From the NCBI RefSeq assembly GCF_020509005.1, contig NC_063022.1, positions 2,170,001-2,234,000 of the forward strand: DNA of 64,000 nucleotides, read 5' to 3'. The notes below the pieces were generated by a model. That model saw only the letters and a program-made list of their open reading frames with translations, searched no databases and had not been told where the DNA came from. Positions 44,466-56,289 of this stretch are shown here, one piece after another; the stretch's first letter is position 1; every line of letters starts with the position of its first letter. Source of the DNA: Fulvia fulva. Taxonomy: Eukaryota; Ascomycota; Dothideomycetes; Mycosphaerellales; Mycosphaerellaceae. The position numbers and the translations under genes are program-made.

Positions 44466-44984
44466 TATTATAGTCTCCCTATAGAGTATATAGAAGGTAG
44501 GGACAGAAGAGCCTTAGAGTGCTTAGAAGTTATTAAGAAGTGAAAGTCTAGCTTAGTATATAAGCGCTAAGAATTATATACCCCGTAATATTTACTACGG
44601 GACCTAGCCCTCTAAATTCACTACTCTACTAAACCTTAATAGATTCACTTCGGCTCGTAACTATATAACTTACGGCGCTCCCGCGAGTACCCGCGACTAC
44701 GCTAGACCCTAGAAGAAGCACGTAGAAGACTCGGAACGTAGGGCAGGTTAGAATAAGGTTTTGAGCAAAGCTACTAAGCGCGGCTTCGTACGGGTTAGCC
44801 CTATTAATACGGTAACACGTACTCGCGAGGGTCGCGTATAAATATCTAGCCTTCTCTAGGCCTCTCTTACTTTCTTCGTCTTTCGTTCTATATAGTAATT
44901 ATACTATACCCTTTGTATCTCTACTTCGTACCTATATTCTCGCTTTCACTCTTATATCTTATAGGCTAGGCTCTCGCCCTAATA
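44466..44984 (+). repeat. Gypsy-C 3' LTR
   Basis: Its first base doubles as the last base of the right-hand CTACT duplication of element D. Confidence 0.93.
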
Positions 44985-44989
44985 ACTAG

Positions 44990-47900
44990 TACTAATTATA
45001 CGTAAACTAGGCGGCGGTCTACGGGTCTATATCGACTATAGAGCTCTTAATACCCTTACGGTCAAAAGTAGATACCTAATACCGCTATTCTAAGAAACGC
45101 TAAACCGCCGAAATAGGAAGAAGTACTTTACTAAACTCGATGTCATCTCTACCTTTAACCGTATTTATATTATAGAGGGCTACGAATAGAAAACTACGTT
45201 TAGTACTCGCTATAGTCAATTCGAGTATATAGTAATGCCTTTCGGCCTACATAATGCTCTAGGAACATTCTAATTATATATTAGCGATACGCTTAGGGAG
45301 TATCTCGATAACTTCTATTTAGTATACCTAGATAACATCCTGATCTTTAGCGATACATTCGAGGAATATATATAATACGTACGTAAAGTACTATAGCGTA
45401 TATATAAAGCCGGCCTATAATTAGATATCGACAAATACGAGTTCTACTAAATAGAGACGAAGTACCTTAGTATTATTATAGGAGTCGACGGTATCCGTAT
45501 AGACCCGGAAAAGGTCGACGTAGTTAAGAACTAGCTTACTCTAATATACCTAAAGGATGTATAAGCATTCCTTAGGTTCGGAAACTTCTATCGAAGGTTT
45601 ATATAGAACTTCTCTAAAATCTATATACCCCTTACGAATTTGATAAAGACTAGTAAGAATAGTAAGCCGATACTATTCGTTTAGATAATAGAATACGAAG
45701 TAGCCTTCTAAGGATTAAAAGATATATTCTTAACGGACACGGTACCCGTATACTTCGTACTAGGGTTAGAAACTATAGTCGAAACAGATGCCTTAGATTT
45801 CGTTACTACGGTAGTAATTTTATAGAAACACGGAGACGTCTAGAGACCGGTAGTATATATATCTAAGAAGATGTTACTATAGAAGTATAACTACGAGATT
45901 TACGATAAGGAACTATTAGCTATCGTCCTCGCCTTCAAAGAATAGAGACCTAAGCTTACCGTTAACTTAGATAATGATATATATACTAATTTCGAGAATA
46001 CGAAGGATATAGATAACAATCCCGTTATTATCTACTCCGATTATAAGAACCTAGGATACTTTATAAGTACGAAGCAACTTAATAGACGGTAGGTACGCTA
46101 GGTATAGTTCCTAGTATAGTTCGTATTCAAAACTACCTATCGTCTAGGTATATAGGGTATAAAGCCTAATAGTCTTACTAGACGATCGTAAGATCTACTA
46201 TCGGATCTAAGCGATCTACGTCTATAGTATTAGAGCTAGGTCATCCTATCGCCCGCTCGCCTCGATACTAAGCTCAATTTAAGCGAGCTACGGGAGGGGG
46301 AGGTAGCGTAGTAGGTAGTATAGTAGGATATACTTATATAAGTTAAGGCTCTATATAACGAAGAGACCGTTTAGGCTGCTATATAATAGCTATCCTAGAA
46401 CTAGTAAGTACCCCTATTACGTAAATATAAGATCGATGATTATACGTCTAAAGTAGAAGATAGTATAATCTATATAAAGAACGCCTACGGAGGATATAGC
46501 TTATTTGTCCTAGAAGTTACTAGCGTAGTAGAACTTCGTACTCTAATCACAAAACGTTTCTACGACATACCCGCGGCTAGGCATCCCGGCCGTAAAAAGA
46601 CATTCGAGTTGATCAGTAGATACTACCGCTAGCTACGTATAGTATAAACGATTAAGAGATTCGTCCGTAATTATATTATATATAGAATAACGGTTCCGTT
46701 AAATTAGTAGTATTGGGGCCTCCTTATACTATTACCGGCACCCTTCGGAGTATAGGAGGATATCGCTATTAACTTCGTTATAGATTTGCCCGTAAGTAAG
46801 AGCTGAACCGATAAACAAACGTATAAGAACGTCCTTATAGTTACGGATAGGCTTACTAAGGAGAGACCCCTGATCCTAGTACTATAGATAGACGCCCTAT
46901 ATATCGTATATATCTTTATCCGCTATATCTTCGTACGTTATAGCATTCCTAAGAGCATCGTCTCGGATCGGGGCTCCTAGTAGACGTCTACGTTCTAGAG
47001 ACGAGTTTACTCTCTACTCGGTATTTAATAACGACTATCGACGGCCTTTTACCTAGAATCCGATAGATAGTCTAAAAACACAAATAAGGTTATAGAACGT
47101 TATCTTAGGGCCTATATTAACTACGCCTAAGATGATTAGGTTAATTAGTTACTACTTACCGAGTTTGCTACTAATAATTATATATTAGCTACTACTAGAG
47201 TATTACCCTTCTACGCTAATACTAGTCGTAACCTAGAATTTACGGATACTAGTCTAACTACCCCTATAAAGCTTATGCCCTATAAGTAACGACTCGATAT
47301 AGAATCTACGAATGCGTTTACTAAGCATAAAAACTAGATATACGTATATCTAATACAAGAAATTGTGTTAGCCTAAGCGTTATAAGTAGATTTTATAAAC
47401 GTATATCGCTAGCTACCTCCGAATTATAACATCGGCGACGAAGTTTATATTAACACTACTAACTAGTTAATAACACGCCCGTCTAAGAAGCTCGATATTA
47501 AGAACGTAGGGCCGTACGAGATCACCGTAGCACTCCTATATTAAAATACTTACCGCGTTATAATACCCGATTAGTTAGGTAATCTCTATAACACTTTCTA
47601 CGTCTCGCTCCTATAACTAGCTACTAATAACCCCGAACCTAGACAGCTCCTAGTACCGCCGCCTCTAATCGAGATTACCCGCGACGACGACGGCGAAACA
47701 TCCGAAGAGTACTTCGTAGGAGATATACTCGATAGGAAATATTTTAAGCTAAAGGGAAGACTACTAAAATACTTACTACTAAAGTAAGACGAGTATAAGT
47801 ACCTAGTGAAGTAGAAAGGATACCGCGAGCCGAGCTAGGAGCTACTAGAAGCATTAGTAGGAGTAGCCGCCTCTATTATAGACTTCTACTACAACTTTCT

Positions 47901-48480
47901 AATAAAGTCTATACCCGCCGACTTTAAGCTACCGTACGACTAGGTACCTAATAAGGACCGAGTTACTAGTATACTACGATCTTATACTAAGTCTAGGTAG
48001 TTACCTACGGAGAACGCGAGTACGTCTATACCGGTAGTTATACCGTAAACTAATACGCCCGTAACGGCGTCTAAGCTATAAGTAAGGACGTTACGCCGCT
48101 CGACAAGACTTAATACAAGTACGATAGAGTTCGATACGTCTATATTTAACCTATAAAGCTCTATAGAAACGAACGCTATAGATATAGGCTCGGATACTCA
48201 ACACGCTAGGGCTACTATAGAACCGCGTATACCTACTTCTATAAAGATAATAACGGATAGAAGTCTCTATAATAAGCGTTAGAACAAGGATATCGCTATA
48301 TACCCTAAGCCTCTTTATAGCCGTACTAGCTTAGCCGCCCGACGGATATAGTAATCGATAGTAAGGAGGATATTAAGGGTTTAGAGGATGCTTAAGCTAA
48401 ATAAGGTAGACTAGAGGATAATATAGTTTTCGTAGATATACTACTATAGAGACAGAGCCGTCCGAGGGGAAATAGCGATC
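44990..48480 (+). pseudogene. Gypsy-B RT, RNase H, integrase and chromodomain, RIP-inactivated
   Basis: The RT resumes with [16 protein letters not shown] and TKLDVISTFNRI. The catalytic box reads YLDN at 45326-45337 (the second Asp lost through TG to TA). RNase H follows ([19 protein letters not shown] at about 45890, SDYKNL). Integrase follows (HPGRKKTFELI, VTDRLTKE at about 46840, VSDRGS at about 46960). A chromodomain lies near 47704-47875 (EEYFVGDILDRK...YLVK-x-KGYREPS-x-EL, with both Trp codons now TAG). A Ser/Thr-rich tail extends to about 48400. Chromodomains of this class are thought to steer integration to heterochromatin. Confidence 0.85.
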
Positions 48481-48494
48481 TAAAGGGGGGGTAC

Positions 48495-48644
48495 TATTAC
48501 GGTTTACCACTACCGTAACGTTACGCGCCTTAGCGCTTCCTTATATATCTCGCGCGCTTCGCGCTTCTCTTTCGTAGCCTTACCGAATAACGCTTATTTT
48601 ACGGTAACCCTATACTATCGTCTTATAGATTACTACCCGTAATA
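48495..48644 (+). repeat. Gypsy-B 3' LTR
   Basis: This uninterrupted 150-bp LTR starts TATTACGGTTTACC and ends ACTACCCGTAATA. GGGTA follows. Confidence 0.93.
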
Positions 48645-51600
48645 GGGTAGCTAGTATTTGTATATTCTAGAACCTTCCTCTATAATAGGTACCCCTAGAG
48701 GCCGATATATTTGCTTCGTAGTTAGGTTACTATACTACCCTATACCCTTATAAGGCGGTAGTAGATAAGCTTCGGGGGGTACTTAACCGCGGATTTCGTA
48801 GCTAACTATTCCTTAGGTTATCCCGCTAGCTAAGGGCGTCTACTATACTACTCTATACCCTCGTAAGGCGGTAGTAGATAAGCTTTAGGGGGTGCTTAAC
48901 CGCGGATTTCGTAGCTAACTATTCCTTAGGTTGTCCCGCTAGCTAAGGGCGTCTACTATACCCTATACCCTAGTTGTTCTACCTCTCTTTCTATAGTTAC
49001 TCTATAAACAATTTCTTACCCTCCTATTATATTACTAGCTATTCGTCCCTTACCCGGTAGTTCGGCTCGTTTCTAGGTCGAATACCCTTATACGCTAGTA
49101 CTAATTCGCGGGCCCTTACGACTATACTAGCGATGACCTTCTATACTAGGTACTGTGCCGACTTGCCTAAGTAGGAGGTCCGTAGTCCCTAGATGTATAG
49201 GTCGATCGGCGGTATAGCGGTCTCGTACTTAAGCATCCTCGTTAGTATCGACTTATATACCCCGGTGACCTTCCTTAGGCATTAGTTTTGGATCTTCGCT
49301 AGCGGCGCGACGAGTCCCTTCGATAGGTAGGCCCTCTCGCCTAAGGACTACACTTAGCTACTATAGGTAAGGACTGGCCGTATAATAGCCGTATATAGAA
49401 GTCGTGACTACCGGAAGTCCGCCCCCTATATAGACGTAGTAAGCCTCTAGTATAATACTATATTCTGTTTAGCTTTCCGTAATATTACCTATACGTGCTT
49501 CCTCTACCGTAGCGCCGGGTCCACCTATAGTCCGAGGATCCTAAGCTAATTTACCGGATTAGTCGTATACCCCTATATCTAGATAGAAGCTTATATATTA
49601 TAGAACCGTAGCCGGCGCGTAAAGTGTATTAGATTGTACTTTTCTAGGGCAAACCTAGCCCCGTGCCTCCTAGCCTAGTCCTTATAGATCTTATACTTCT
49701 CTTCTAGTAGGCTATAGTTCTCCTTAGTCGAGGAAGACTACGCTAGGATGTTCGTATCGTCTACAAAGCCGCTCGTAGCGGTATTCTAGGATTCTAGGGC
49801 TAGGAGTAGCGTCGCTATAAAGAAGAGGAACAGAATAGGTACTAGCGTTAAGCCTTACGGGATTCTAGTATAGACTGCTTAAAATAGGCTTCTATACTAG
49901 CCGACTAGGATCGATATACTACGGTTTTAGAGGTAGGACCGTACGAAGTTAACAAGCTACTTAGGGAGTCCTTTCGACCTTAGGATATAGAGTAGCCGCG
50001 GGTATAACACGTAGTCGAAGGCTCCCGATATGTCTAGGCTAAGTAAGGAAGCCACCTTGTCCCTATTCTTATACTAGATAGCCTTTACCTAAGAGGTGAT
50101 AAGTTCTATCGCGGATAGCGTCGATCGCTATAGGCGCGCACCTATCTAGGTGTCCGGGAGTAGGGAGTATTCCTCTACCGCCTCGGAGAGTCTCGTTATA
50201 ACTAGCTTCTTAAGCGCCTTCCTAAGAGTGTTAAGGAGCGTAATTAGGCGGTACGACTTTACCTACGTATAGTCTTCCTTTTACGGCTTACGTAGGACTA
50301 CTATCGTCGATTGTTTAAATACTATCGGGTAGTATCCGGTCTATAGGTAGGCGTTAAAGATCGCTACGACTACTAGGGCTAGTTGATCTCTATACTTCTT
50401 TAGTAGCTCGTTTAGGATCCTATCCGGCCCCGGGGCTTTCTTCGCCGGTAACTTCCTAAGTATAGCGGCAAGTTCTCTCTCGGATACCTCCTATTAGACC
50501 GCGATACTAGGGGCTAGGGGAGTAGAGCTATTTATATCGCTTAGATTAGCCTCGACTAGGGGCGGGAAGAACTTACTAGCTAGTAGACGCGCCTTAGCCT
50601 CGGGGTCGCTAACCGGGCTACTAGGCGATTATAGCGCTAGGATAGAGAAGGAGGGGCCCTATATAGGGTCCTATCGGGCCTATTTTGCTAGCTTCTATAT
50701 CCTCGCTAGCTTACCGGCAATTTCTTCTACTATAGCCCTCTAGCCGACTGCTTTCTCCCTCCGTATTATAGCTTTCTTCTATTAGTATGCCTCCCTATAT
50801 ACGTTCTAGGCCTCCTCGCTATAGCTACTCGTCTATACCCGGCGGGCTCTCCTTACTTCTCTTACTACCGTAGTATACTTCGGCGTCTAGTATAGTTTAG
50901 ACTATATTGTTAGTTAGGTAAGCGGAACGTAAAGTAAGGTCGCTTTTCTTATTTCATCTATTAACCCTTAGACTACCTCGTCTATCTCGTCTTTACTATT
51001 GTATTGCTACTACGCGATCTAGACTAGCCTCTCGGAGTTATTAAGGTACGCCTAGATATTGGCCTAGTAGGCCTTTCCCTAGTTTAGCTTAGGGGTTCTC
51101 GCTAGTATACGTTATATCTATATCGTAATAGAGGTCCTAACTAGTATATAGTCTAACGACGCCTCGAGTTTATGTTCGATCCTATAGTAGGTTACTATAT
51201 AGTAGTAGCTATCTAAGATCTAGGAGAGGTCGATCGTACCTTAGAGTCCCCCTCTCTTCTAGGTACCTAGGTCCTTTAGGGTATTAAGGGCAATTACGTT
51301 ACTCGCTATTAAGTCGAGTACTTTGTCGGCTATAGGGTACGGCTATATAAGGCTTTCCTAGAAAGAGTAGTATATATTGAAGTCTCCTACTAAGATATAG
51401 TACCCTTGTCTCTTAAGCGTACTGTCTAGGTGTCTATAGACCCTAAGGTCGCGGCTAGACCTCGAGGCTAGCGGTTGTATATATAGGTTGTATATCTAGG
51501 TACTACCTACGTAGAGGGAGGTAATATCGCCCCCGCCTTCTTCGTCTACGTAGTATACTACCTCCTAGTCGGATTCTAGTATGTCCTTACTAATATAGAA

Positions 51601-51840
51601 GTACGTACGGGGTCTACCGTCGCCTCGTAGGTATATCGTATAGCCTAGTAACTTGTAGGTCGTTAGTCTCTTATAGTACGGGTTAATCTATAGCTCCTAG
51701 ATTACTAGGACGTAGTAGACGTACGGGTCCGCCTCGTATAGGAAATAGTTCGAGACTATATCCTTACTATAGTTAACGTTATACTAGATAATACTAAGCG
51801 TATCGAGGCTAGTTATCGTTATCGACAATCATTTCCTCTA
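48645..51840 (-). pseudogene. LINE-3 ORF2 (endonuclease + RT), RIP-inactivated
   Basis: The frame reads from 51840 downward. It begins with an apurinic-endonuclease start (LRILQYNVN, a VLVIQE motif, around 51820-51690). EN body and then RT follow (KAPGPD around 50430, FVDDTNIL at 49770-49751), and then the C-terminal region. The remaining C-terminus is at 25577-25320. Stops replace Trp and Gln. A 113-bp tandem duplication near the end shifts the frame. Confidence 0.8.
48729..48954. repeat. 113-bp tandem duplication within LINE-3 ORF2
   Basis: The unit starting ACTATACTAC at 48729 is repeated from 48842. LINE-2 has a single copy at the equivalent place (about 10670-10780). The period is not a multiple of three, so it shifts the frame. 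The two units differ only by a few transitions and probably arose before or during RIP. Confidence 0.85.
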
Positions 51841-51899
51841 TAATGTCCTATGTCCTACTACCTTATACGTCCTAGTCTACGCCTATCGGCTATGTACTA

Positions 51900-53150
51900 A
51901 AGGGGAGCCGGGCCTAGTTAGATTCCCTCGCCGTAGCTAGTAGAGCACGTGGCCTCCCGTACGCCCTAGGTTGCGTATCCTTTATATCGTTCTCGGCCCT
52001 AGGGCGCTTATACCCGACCGCCGCTAGTTAGTTCCGGTATAGGCTAGCCTTACGGTCGCCGTAGAATCTTAGGGCGACGGTTCTGTTTGTGATTGCCTTA
52101 TTTTTCGCTAGTTTACGCTATAGGCATTCCGCGCTATACGATAGGTAGTGCCCCGGATAGTTCGCGTACCGTCTCGTAGCCGATATATAGTCCCTAGATA
52201 TATAGTCTCCTATATAGTTCGAGTAGGCCTACTTATTTATATACGTATAGGTTTAGTGTCTATACTGTTAGTATTTAAAGTATTAGAGGACACGAAAGGA
52301 TAAGGAGTGCTTTTCTACTATCTTAAGGCTATATTACTAGATTAGGCCTTGTTCTATTACTAGATCCGCCGCTTTCGCGTCTTATAGCTATACGATTAGC
52401 GCCGAGGCCTTCTTGCCTTCTAGCTATTTCCTATAGAGCCAAGTCGCCTTCTAGATTAGAGAGTTAAGAGTGACCGGGTTGTCCTCCTAGAGAGTACGTA
52501 GGTGACCTTAGTTAGTTAGGTCGAACTCCTTAGGTATATCGTAGACTAGGATCGTAAATTACTTTATTAAGACCTTCGCTAATACCGTAACCTTAGATAC
52601 CTACTATAGCTATACCTCTAGGTACCTCCTCGTAATAGTAGAGCTAGTATAGATCTATAGAGTACTATTAGACTATTAGTTCACTACGACTACCCCTAGT
52701 TAGTTAATTCGTTAGGCGAGCTCCTTATTCGATAGCTTCGTAACTTCGGCCTAGTCTTCCTTTACTATAATACGGATCGTAACTATATCGTACGTTAGGC
52801 GGGAGCCTAGTATCGATTCCGCGACCGATACCTAGCTATAGGGGTGTTGATTCCGGGTGGCCTTACTAATCGCCTAAGACGTCGTCCTCATTTCTTATTA
52901 CCCTTAGTAATACGATAGTATAAGCGCCGTACGTAGCTAAGTGATTATTACCTATAGAGACCGGTATAGAAGCTAATCGTTAGTTTCTATACTTTTTGCG
53001 TCCTCTATAAGTAACTACTAGTTGTCTTAGGGGAGCTTCGCCTATAGAGCCGTAGGCGCCGGTAGTACCGTAGCCTAGGCTACTATTACCTAGGAGTTGC
53101 CTAATATAGCTAGGTACCTCCGCGGCGTTTAGAGCTAAAGAAATAGGGTG
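51900..53150 (-). pseudogene. LINE-3 ORF1 (gag-like) with zinc knuckles, RIP-inactivated
   Basis: Three consecutive CCHC-type knuckles can be traced at about 52290-52110 on the minus strand (spacing C-x2-C-x4-H-x4-C). Most Cys now read Tyr (TGC to TAC), and one reads YFKY-x-QYRH. A basic RKLAKNKA stretch follows. Upstream sequence to about 53150 is the rest of ORF1. ORF1 proteins bind LINE RNA. Confidence 0.65.
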
Positions 53151-53385
53151 AAGAGAACTTTAAGCTATCTAAATTAAATAAGGTAGAACTCCCTTAATTC
53201 TAGGGGTAGTGGCCTACTTCGTAGATCGTTAGAATAGCCTTAATAAGAGCTTTCGAATATATCGTGTTTAGCGATATAAGGCGAAAATCCGAGTTAGGTA
53301 TAGTATATATATATACGGAAGTTAGGATACGTAATAGGGAAGGAGAAAGGACTAATATAGTATACGAAGGTATATAGTAGAATAG
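53151..53385 (-). other. LINE-3 5' leader, no gene seen
   Basis: This RIPed, AT-rich sequence lies upstream of ORF1 and is bounded by the copia-C LTR at 53386. The true LINE 5' end could lie beyond copia-C if that element inserted within the leader. Confidence 0.4.
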
Positions 53386-53635
53386 TGTTTAGTACTAAAG
53401 GTGTCTCTACTATCGGTATAGAGACTACGTCTCTTATACCTATATCTTATCCTACGACGGTAGTTCCTCCGACAGTCTCGTACTAACTAGCTAAGTAACT
53501 TTAGGTCCTCTAAGTCGCTCCTACTATTCGTACGGTGTCTCGGTAGTATTACCGTACTATTATCTCGACTAGCTTAGTATATACTAAGTTAGTCTTAGTA
53601 CCGTACGATATGCCTACTAACCTATATTTGTAATA
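53386..53635 (-). repeat. Copia-C 3' LTR
   Basis: This 250-bp LTR begins TATTACAAATATAGG directly after the purine tract CCTAAGTAGGAG (identical to the tract before the copia-B 3' LTR) and ends AGTACTAAACA. The limits rest on these signals, because the partner LTR is outside the window. Confidence 0.7.
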
Positions 53636-53639
53636 CTCC

Positions 53640-55293
53640 TACTTAGGTCGTAAGGTAAGGAACGATTATTCCTACTATACTAGCTATAGCTATCGTACGA
53701 AGGTCTAGAACTAGGGACCGGCTAGCGGTTTAGTCAAACTATCTACTACTATCTCCTTAGTATAGTAGTACTCTACTTTGATCTTCCTCTACTACTAGAG
53801 ATGCCTAATATAGTTATAGGTAACATTAATATACTTAGATCTTTCGTAGATATAGGCGTCCTTAACTAAGGTTAGAGCCGCCTAGTTATCCCCTATAAGG
53901 CGTACTAGTCTTAGTTCGTCGACGGTGCTCCTATCGGCTAGGACTATTAGTTAGAAAGAGCAGTCTCCTACTAGCCCCGGGTAGTTTATCTCTCGGAGGA
54001 TAGCCGCTAGGAACTAGGATTGTTTCGCGGCGGCGTTTATCGCTATAAACTCTACCTCTATAGTAGAGGTTACTATAGACTTTTGCTTCTTACTTATCTA
54101 GGATATAGGTATACTATATACTAGCTAGACATGTCCTAGAATTAAGACCCTATCTACTCGCTCTATTACGTAGTCGGAGTCTAAGTATCCGGTTAGGGTA
54201 CCGCTACTACGTCTAAATATTAACCCTAGGTCGGGGAACGACCTTAGGTATCTCGAGACCTTCTTTAGTACTTTTATATACCGCTTTGTTAGATCCGCGA
54301 CATATGTACTAGTTCTCCTAAGTAGGAAGGCTAGGTCCGGTCTCGTTAAAGTTATTAGCTATATCTAGGTCCTATTATCGCTCTAGTAGTTATCCTTACT
54401 ATATCTCTCGTCGTTCGGGGCTATAGGACGGAGATTATCGTAACTATCTATTAGCGAGAGTGTTAGGCTTGCCTTTTCTTTTGCTATGTCTATTTTAGTA
54501 AGGGCCTTACGGATATAATAGCCCTAGTAGAGTTTTAGGGTAACGTTACGCCTATCGCGAGTAATCTTTAGTCCTAGTAGTTTCTCCGGTTCCCCGAGAT
54601 CCTTAATCTTAAAGTATTACGCGAACTACTTCTTAAACTATTAGATGTCGGCTAACCTTAGTACTATAATAGGTATGTCGTCTATATAGATAAGTAGTAT
54701 AATGTCTCTCTTAGTATAAGTTAGAAGATATAGATCTACCTCGGACTAGTAGAATCCTATTTTAACTAACGTAGCAATATAGAGCTTGTTCTAGTCTCTA
54801 GCTACCTACTTTAGGCCGTAGAGACTCCGGAGTACCTTAAGGACCGTATTCGGTAGGGTTTCGACTCCTAGTAGGGGTTTTATATAGATGTCTTCGGCTA
54901 GGTAGCTTTAGGTAAACGTATTATTAACGTCGACCTAGCATATCTCGAGATCCCGCTCGTAAACTACTACTATAAAGACCCTTAGGGTGTTATAGCGTAC
55001 TATAGATACGAATGTCTCTTCGAAGTTAACGCCGAATTTCTATAAAAACCCTCTTACGACAAGTCTTACCTTGAACTTTTCGGTTACTCCGCTAATAAGT
55101 CTCTTTACGTTAAAGACCTACTAAGAGGTGACTATATTTGCTCCCCTTAAAGCGATAGCCGTTTCCTAGGTATTATTACTTAATAACGAGAGTAGCTCGG
55201 TATCGATAGCGTCCTTCTATAAGTAGCCCTATTTAGGATCCTCTACCGTAGCCTTATATATCTTCGGGATAGGTACTTCCTATTAGTAGGCGA
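53640..55293 (-). pseudogene. Copia-C RT and RNase H, RIP-inactivated
   Basis: On the minus strand the RT shows a YIDDI box at 54688-54674. RNase H shows KKQKSIVTSTIEVEFIAIN and QSQFLAAILRE (about 54100-53990), then RSKYINVTYNYIRHL. The sequence is related to but distinct from copia-B. Stops are at Gln/Trp positions. The 5' part of RT is interrupted by copia-B at 55293. Confidence 0.8.
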
Positions 55294-55527
55294 TATTAAG
55301 AACATATAGGCCGTAGGACAAGTATATAGGTATAGGTATGTTATGTAACTAGATTACGTAACTAGGGTTTACTAGCCTATAGGCTAGTAAACATCCGGAC
55401 ACCTAGTATCTACCTATACTAATACCGGCGATACTATATATAGATATACGCTATCCTATTAGGTCCTTCTTCGTCTTTCGTGTAATCCGCCGTCTTCTAC
55501 TACTACGTAACTCGTACCTATTTAATA
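55294..55527 (+). repeat. Copia-B 5' LTR
   Basis: It is the same length as the 3' LTR, and the TG start has mutated to TA. It contains TTTACTAGCCTATAGGCTAGTAAA, a 12-bp-arm palindrome, also present in the 3' LTR. Confidence 0.93.
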
Positions 55528-55545
55528 GGTTATAAGCCCGGGTTA
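55528..55545 (+). other. Copia-B primer-binding site
   Basis: GGTTATAAGCCCGGGTTAG follows the 5' LTR and has the same iMet half-tRNA character as in copia-A. Confidence 0.6.
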
Positions 55546-56289
55546 GTAACTCGGTATTTTACCCTCGACAACGTCGTATTAGAGTTATTCCTCTTTAGAA
55601 TAAAAGGAAGGCAGACTGGAGGCCGCACCCGTATTATATAGGAAGCTATAGCCGTGCTATAGGTATATATAAGACGTAAAAGAGCCTAGTAAGGCACTAT
55701 TAGACTCCGAGTTAGGGAGCCTATACTAATACCTTAGATAAGTAGGCGAGCTTACTAAGAAGAGTCGCTCTCCGGACATCGCGTTCGTATCGACTAACTG
55801 TTTATTCTAAGAGAGCCGTAGTATCTTAGAAACCCCCTCTACTAAGAGAGTTACGCTATAGTGTCTTAGTACTAATACGATCCTTCGACTTTCCTCCCCT
55901 TCCCGGCGGATAGCCATCCTCTCTACTATTAACCTCGCGTTCGTTTTATCCTATTTCGATCCGATCGCGTACGACCGAATATATCCTTTTACCTAAGGGT
56001 ACCTAACCTGTCCCTTAACTTACAAAAAAAAGAGAATAAGACTAGGTTTATAAGAAAGAGAGTAGTACCTCTTCTAATAAGAGAGAACCACGAAACATAG
56101 TTCAAGCTAATAAGAATATACCTAGTATTAAAGTAGGTTGACTAGGTCCTCGAAGACATTATTACGGACATTCCCGCTACAACCCTATCTATAGCGACAC
56201 CCTCTATATTATCGGAGTCATCTCTTCCTTTAGATTAAGCGATAAGGAAGGCATCGTATAGACGGTACAATGTAACGGCCCTATATAAG

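Larger units (their letters stand above)
36323..44984 (+). mobile_element. Gypsy-C: complete RIPed chromovirus-type Ty3/gypsy element
   Basis: The LTRs are 519 bp (36323-36841 and 44466-44984), beginning TGTTATAGTC (TATTATAGTC in the 3' LTR) and ending CGCCCTAATA. The duplication ACTAG (36318-36322 and 44985-44989) lies within gypsy-B pol, which reads on across the join. Internal gag and pol end in a chromodomain. Element D interrupts it at the 3' LTR boundary. Confidence 0.95.
25578..48644 (+). mobile_element. Gypsy-B: complete RIPed chromovirus-type Ty3/gypsy element with nested insertions
   Basis: The LTRs are 150 bp. The 5' LTR is split by copia-A' (25578-25637 and 32453-32542), and the 3' LTR is 48495-48644. 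LTR ends are TATTACGG...CCCGTAATA (from TG...CA). The target-site duplication is GGGTA (25573-25577 and 48645-48649), within LINE-3. A purine tract AAAGGGGGGGTAC precedes the 3' LTR. The order is gag, protease, RT, RNase H, integrase, chromodomain. Gypsy-C interrupts pol. Confidence 0.93.
25134..53385 (-). mobile_element. LINE-3: near full-length RIPed LINE, split by nested insertions
   Basis: This is a minus-strand LINE of the LINE-2 subfamily in two pieces. The 3' end is 25134-25577, starting with the reverse complement of the ATCT tail and the conserved 3' motif. The main body is 48645-53385. The pieces join exactly across gypsy-B when one copy of its GGGTA duplication is removed, giving sequence that matches LINE-2 around 10800-10860. 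The body carries endonuclease, RT and an ORF1 with zinc knuckles. It is the only copy here with a long 5' portion. Confidence 0.85.

Noticed and set aside
48729..48954. CRISPR-like or satellite array
   Set aside because: Only two units are present, within a LINE ORF, and the organism is a fungus.
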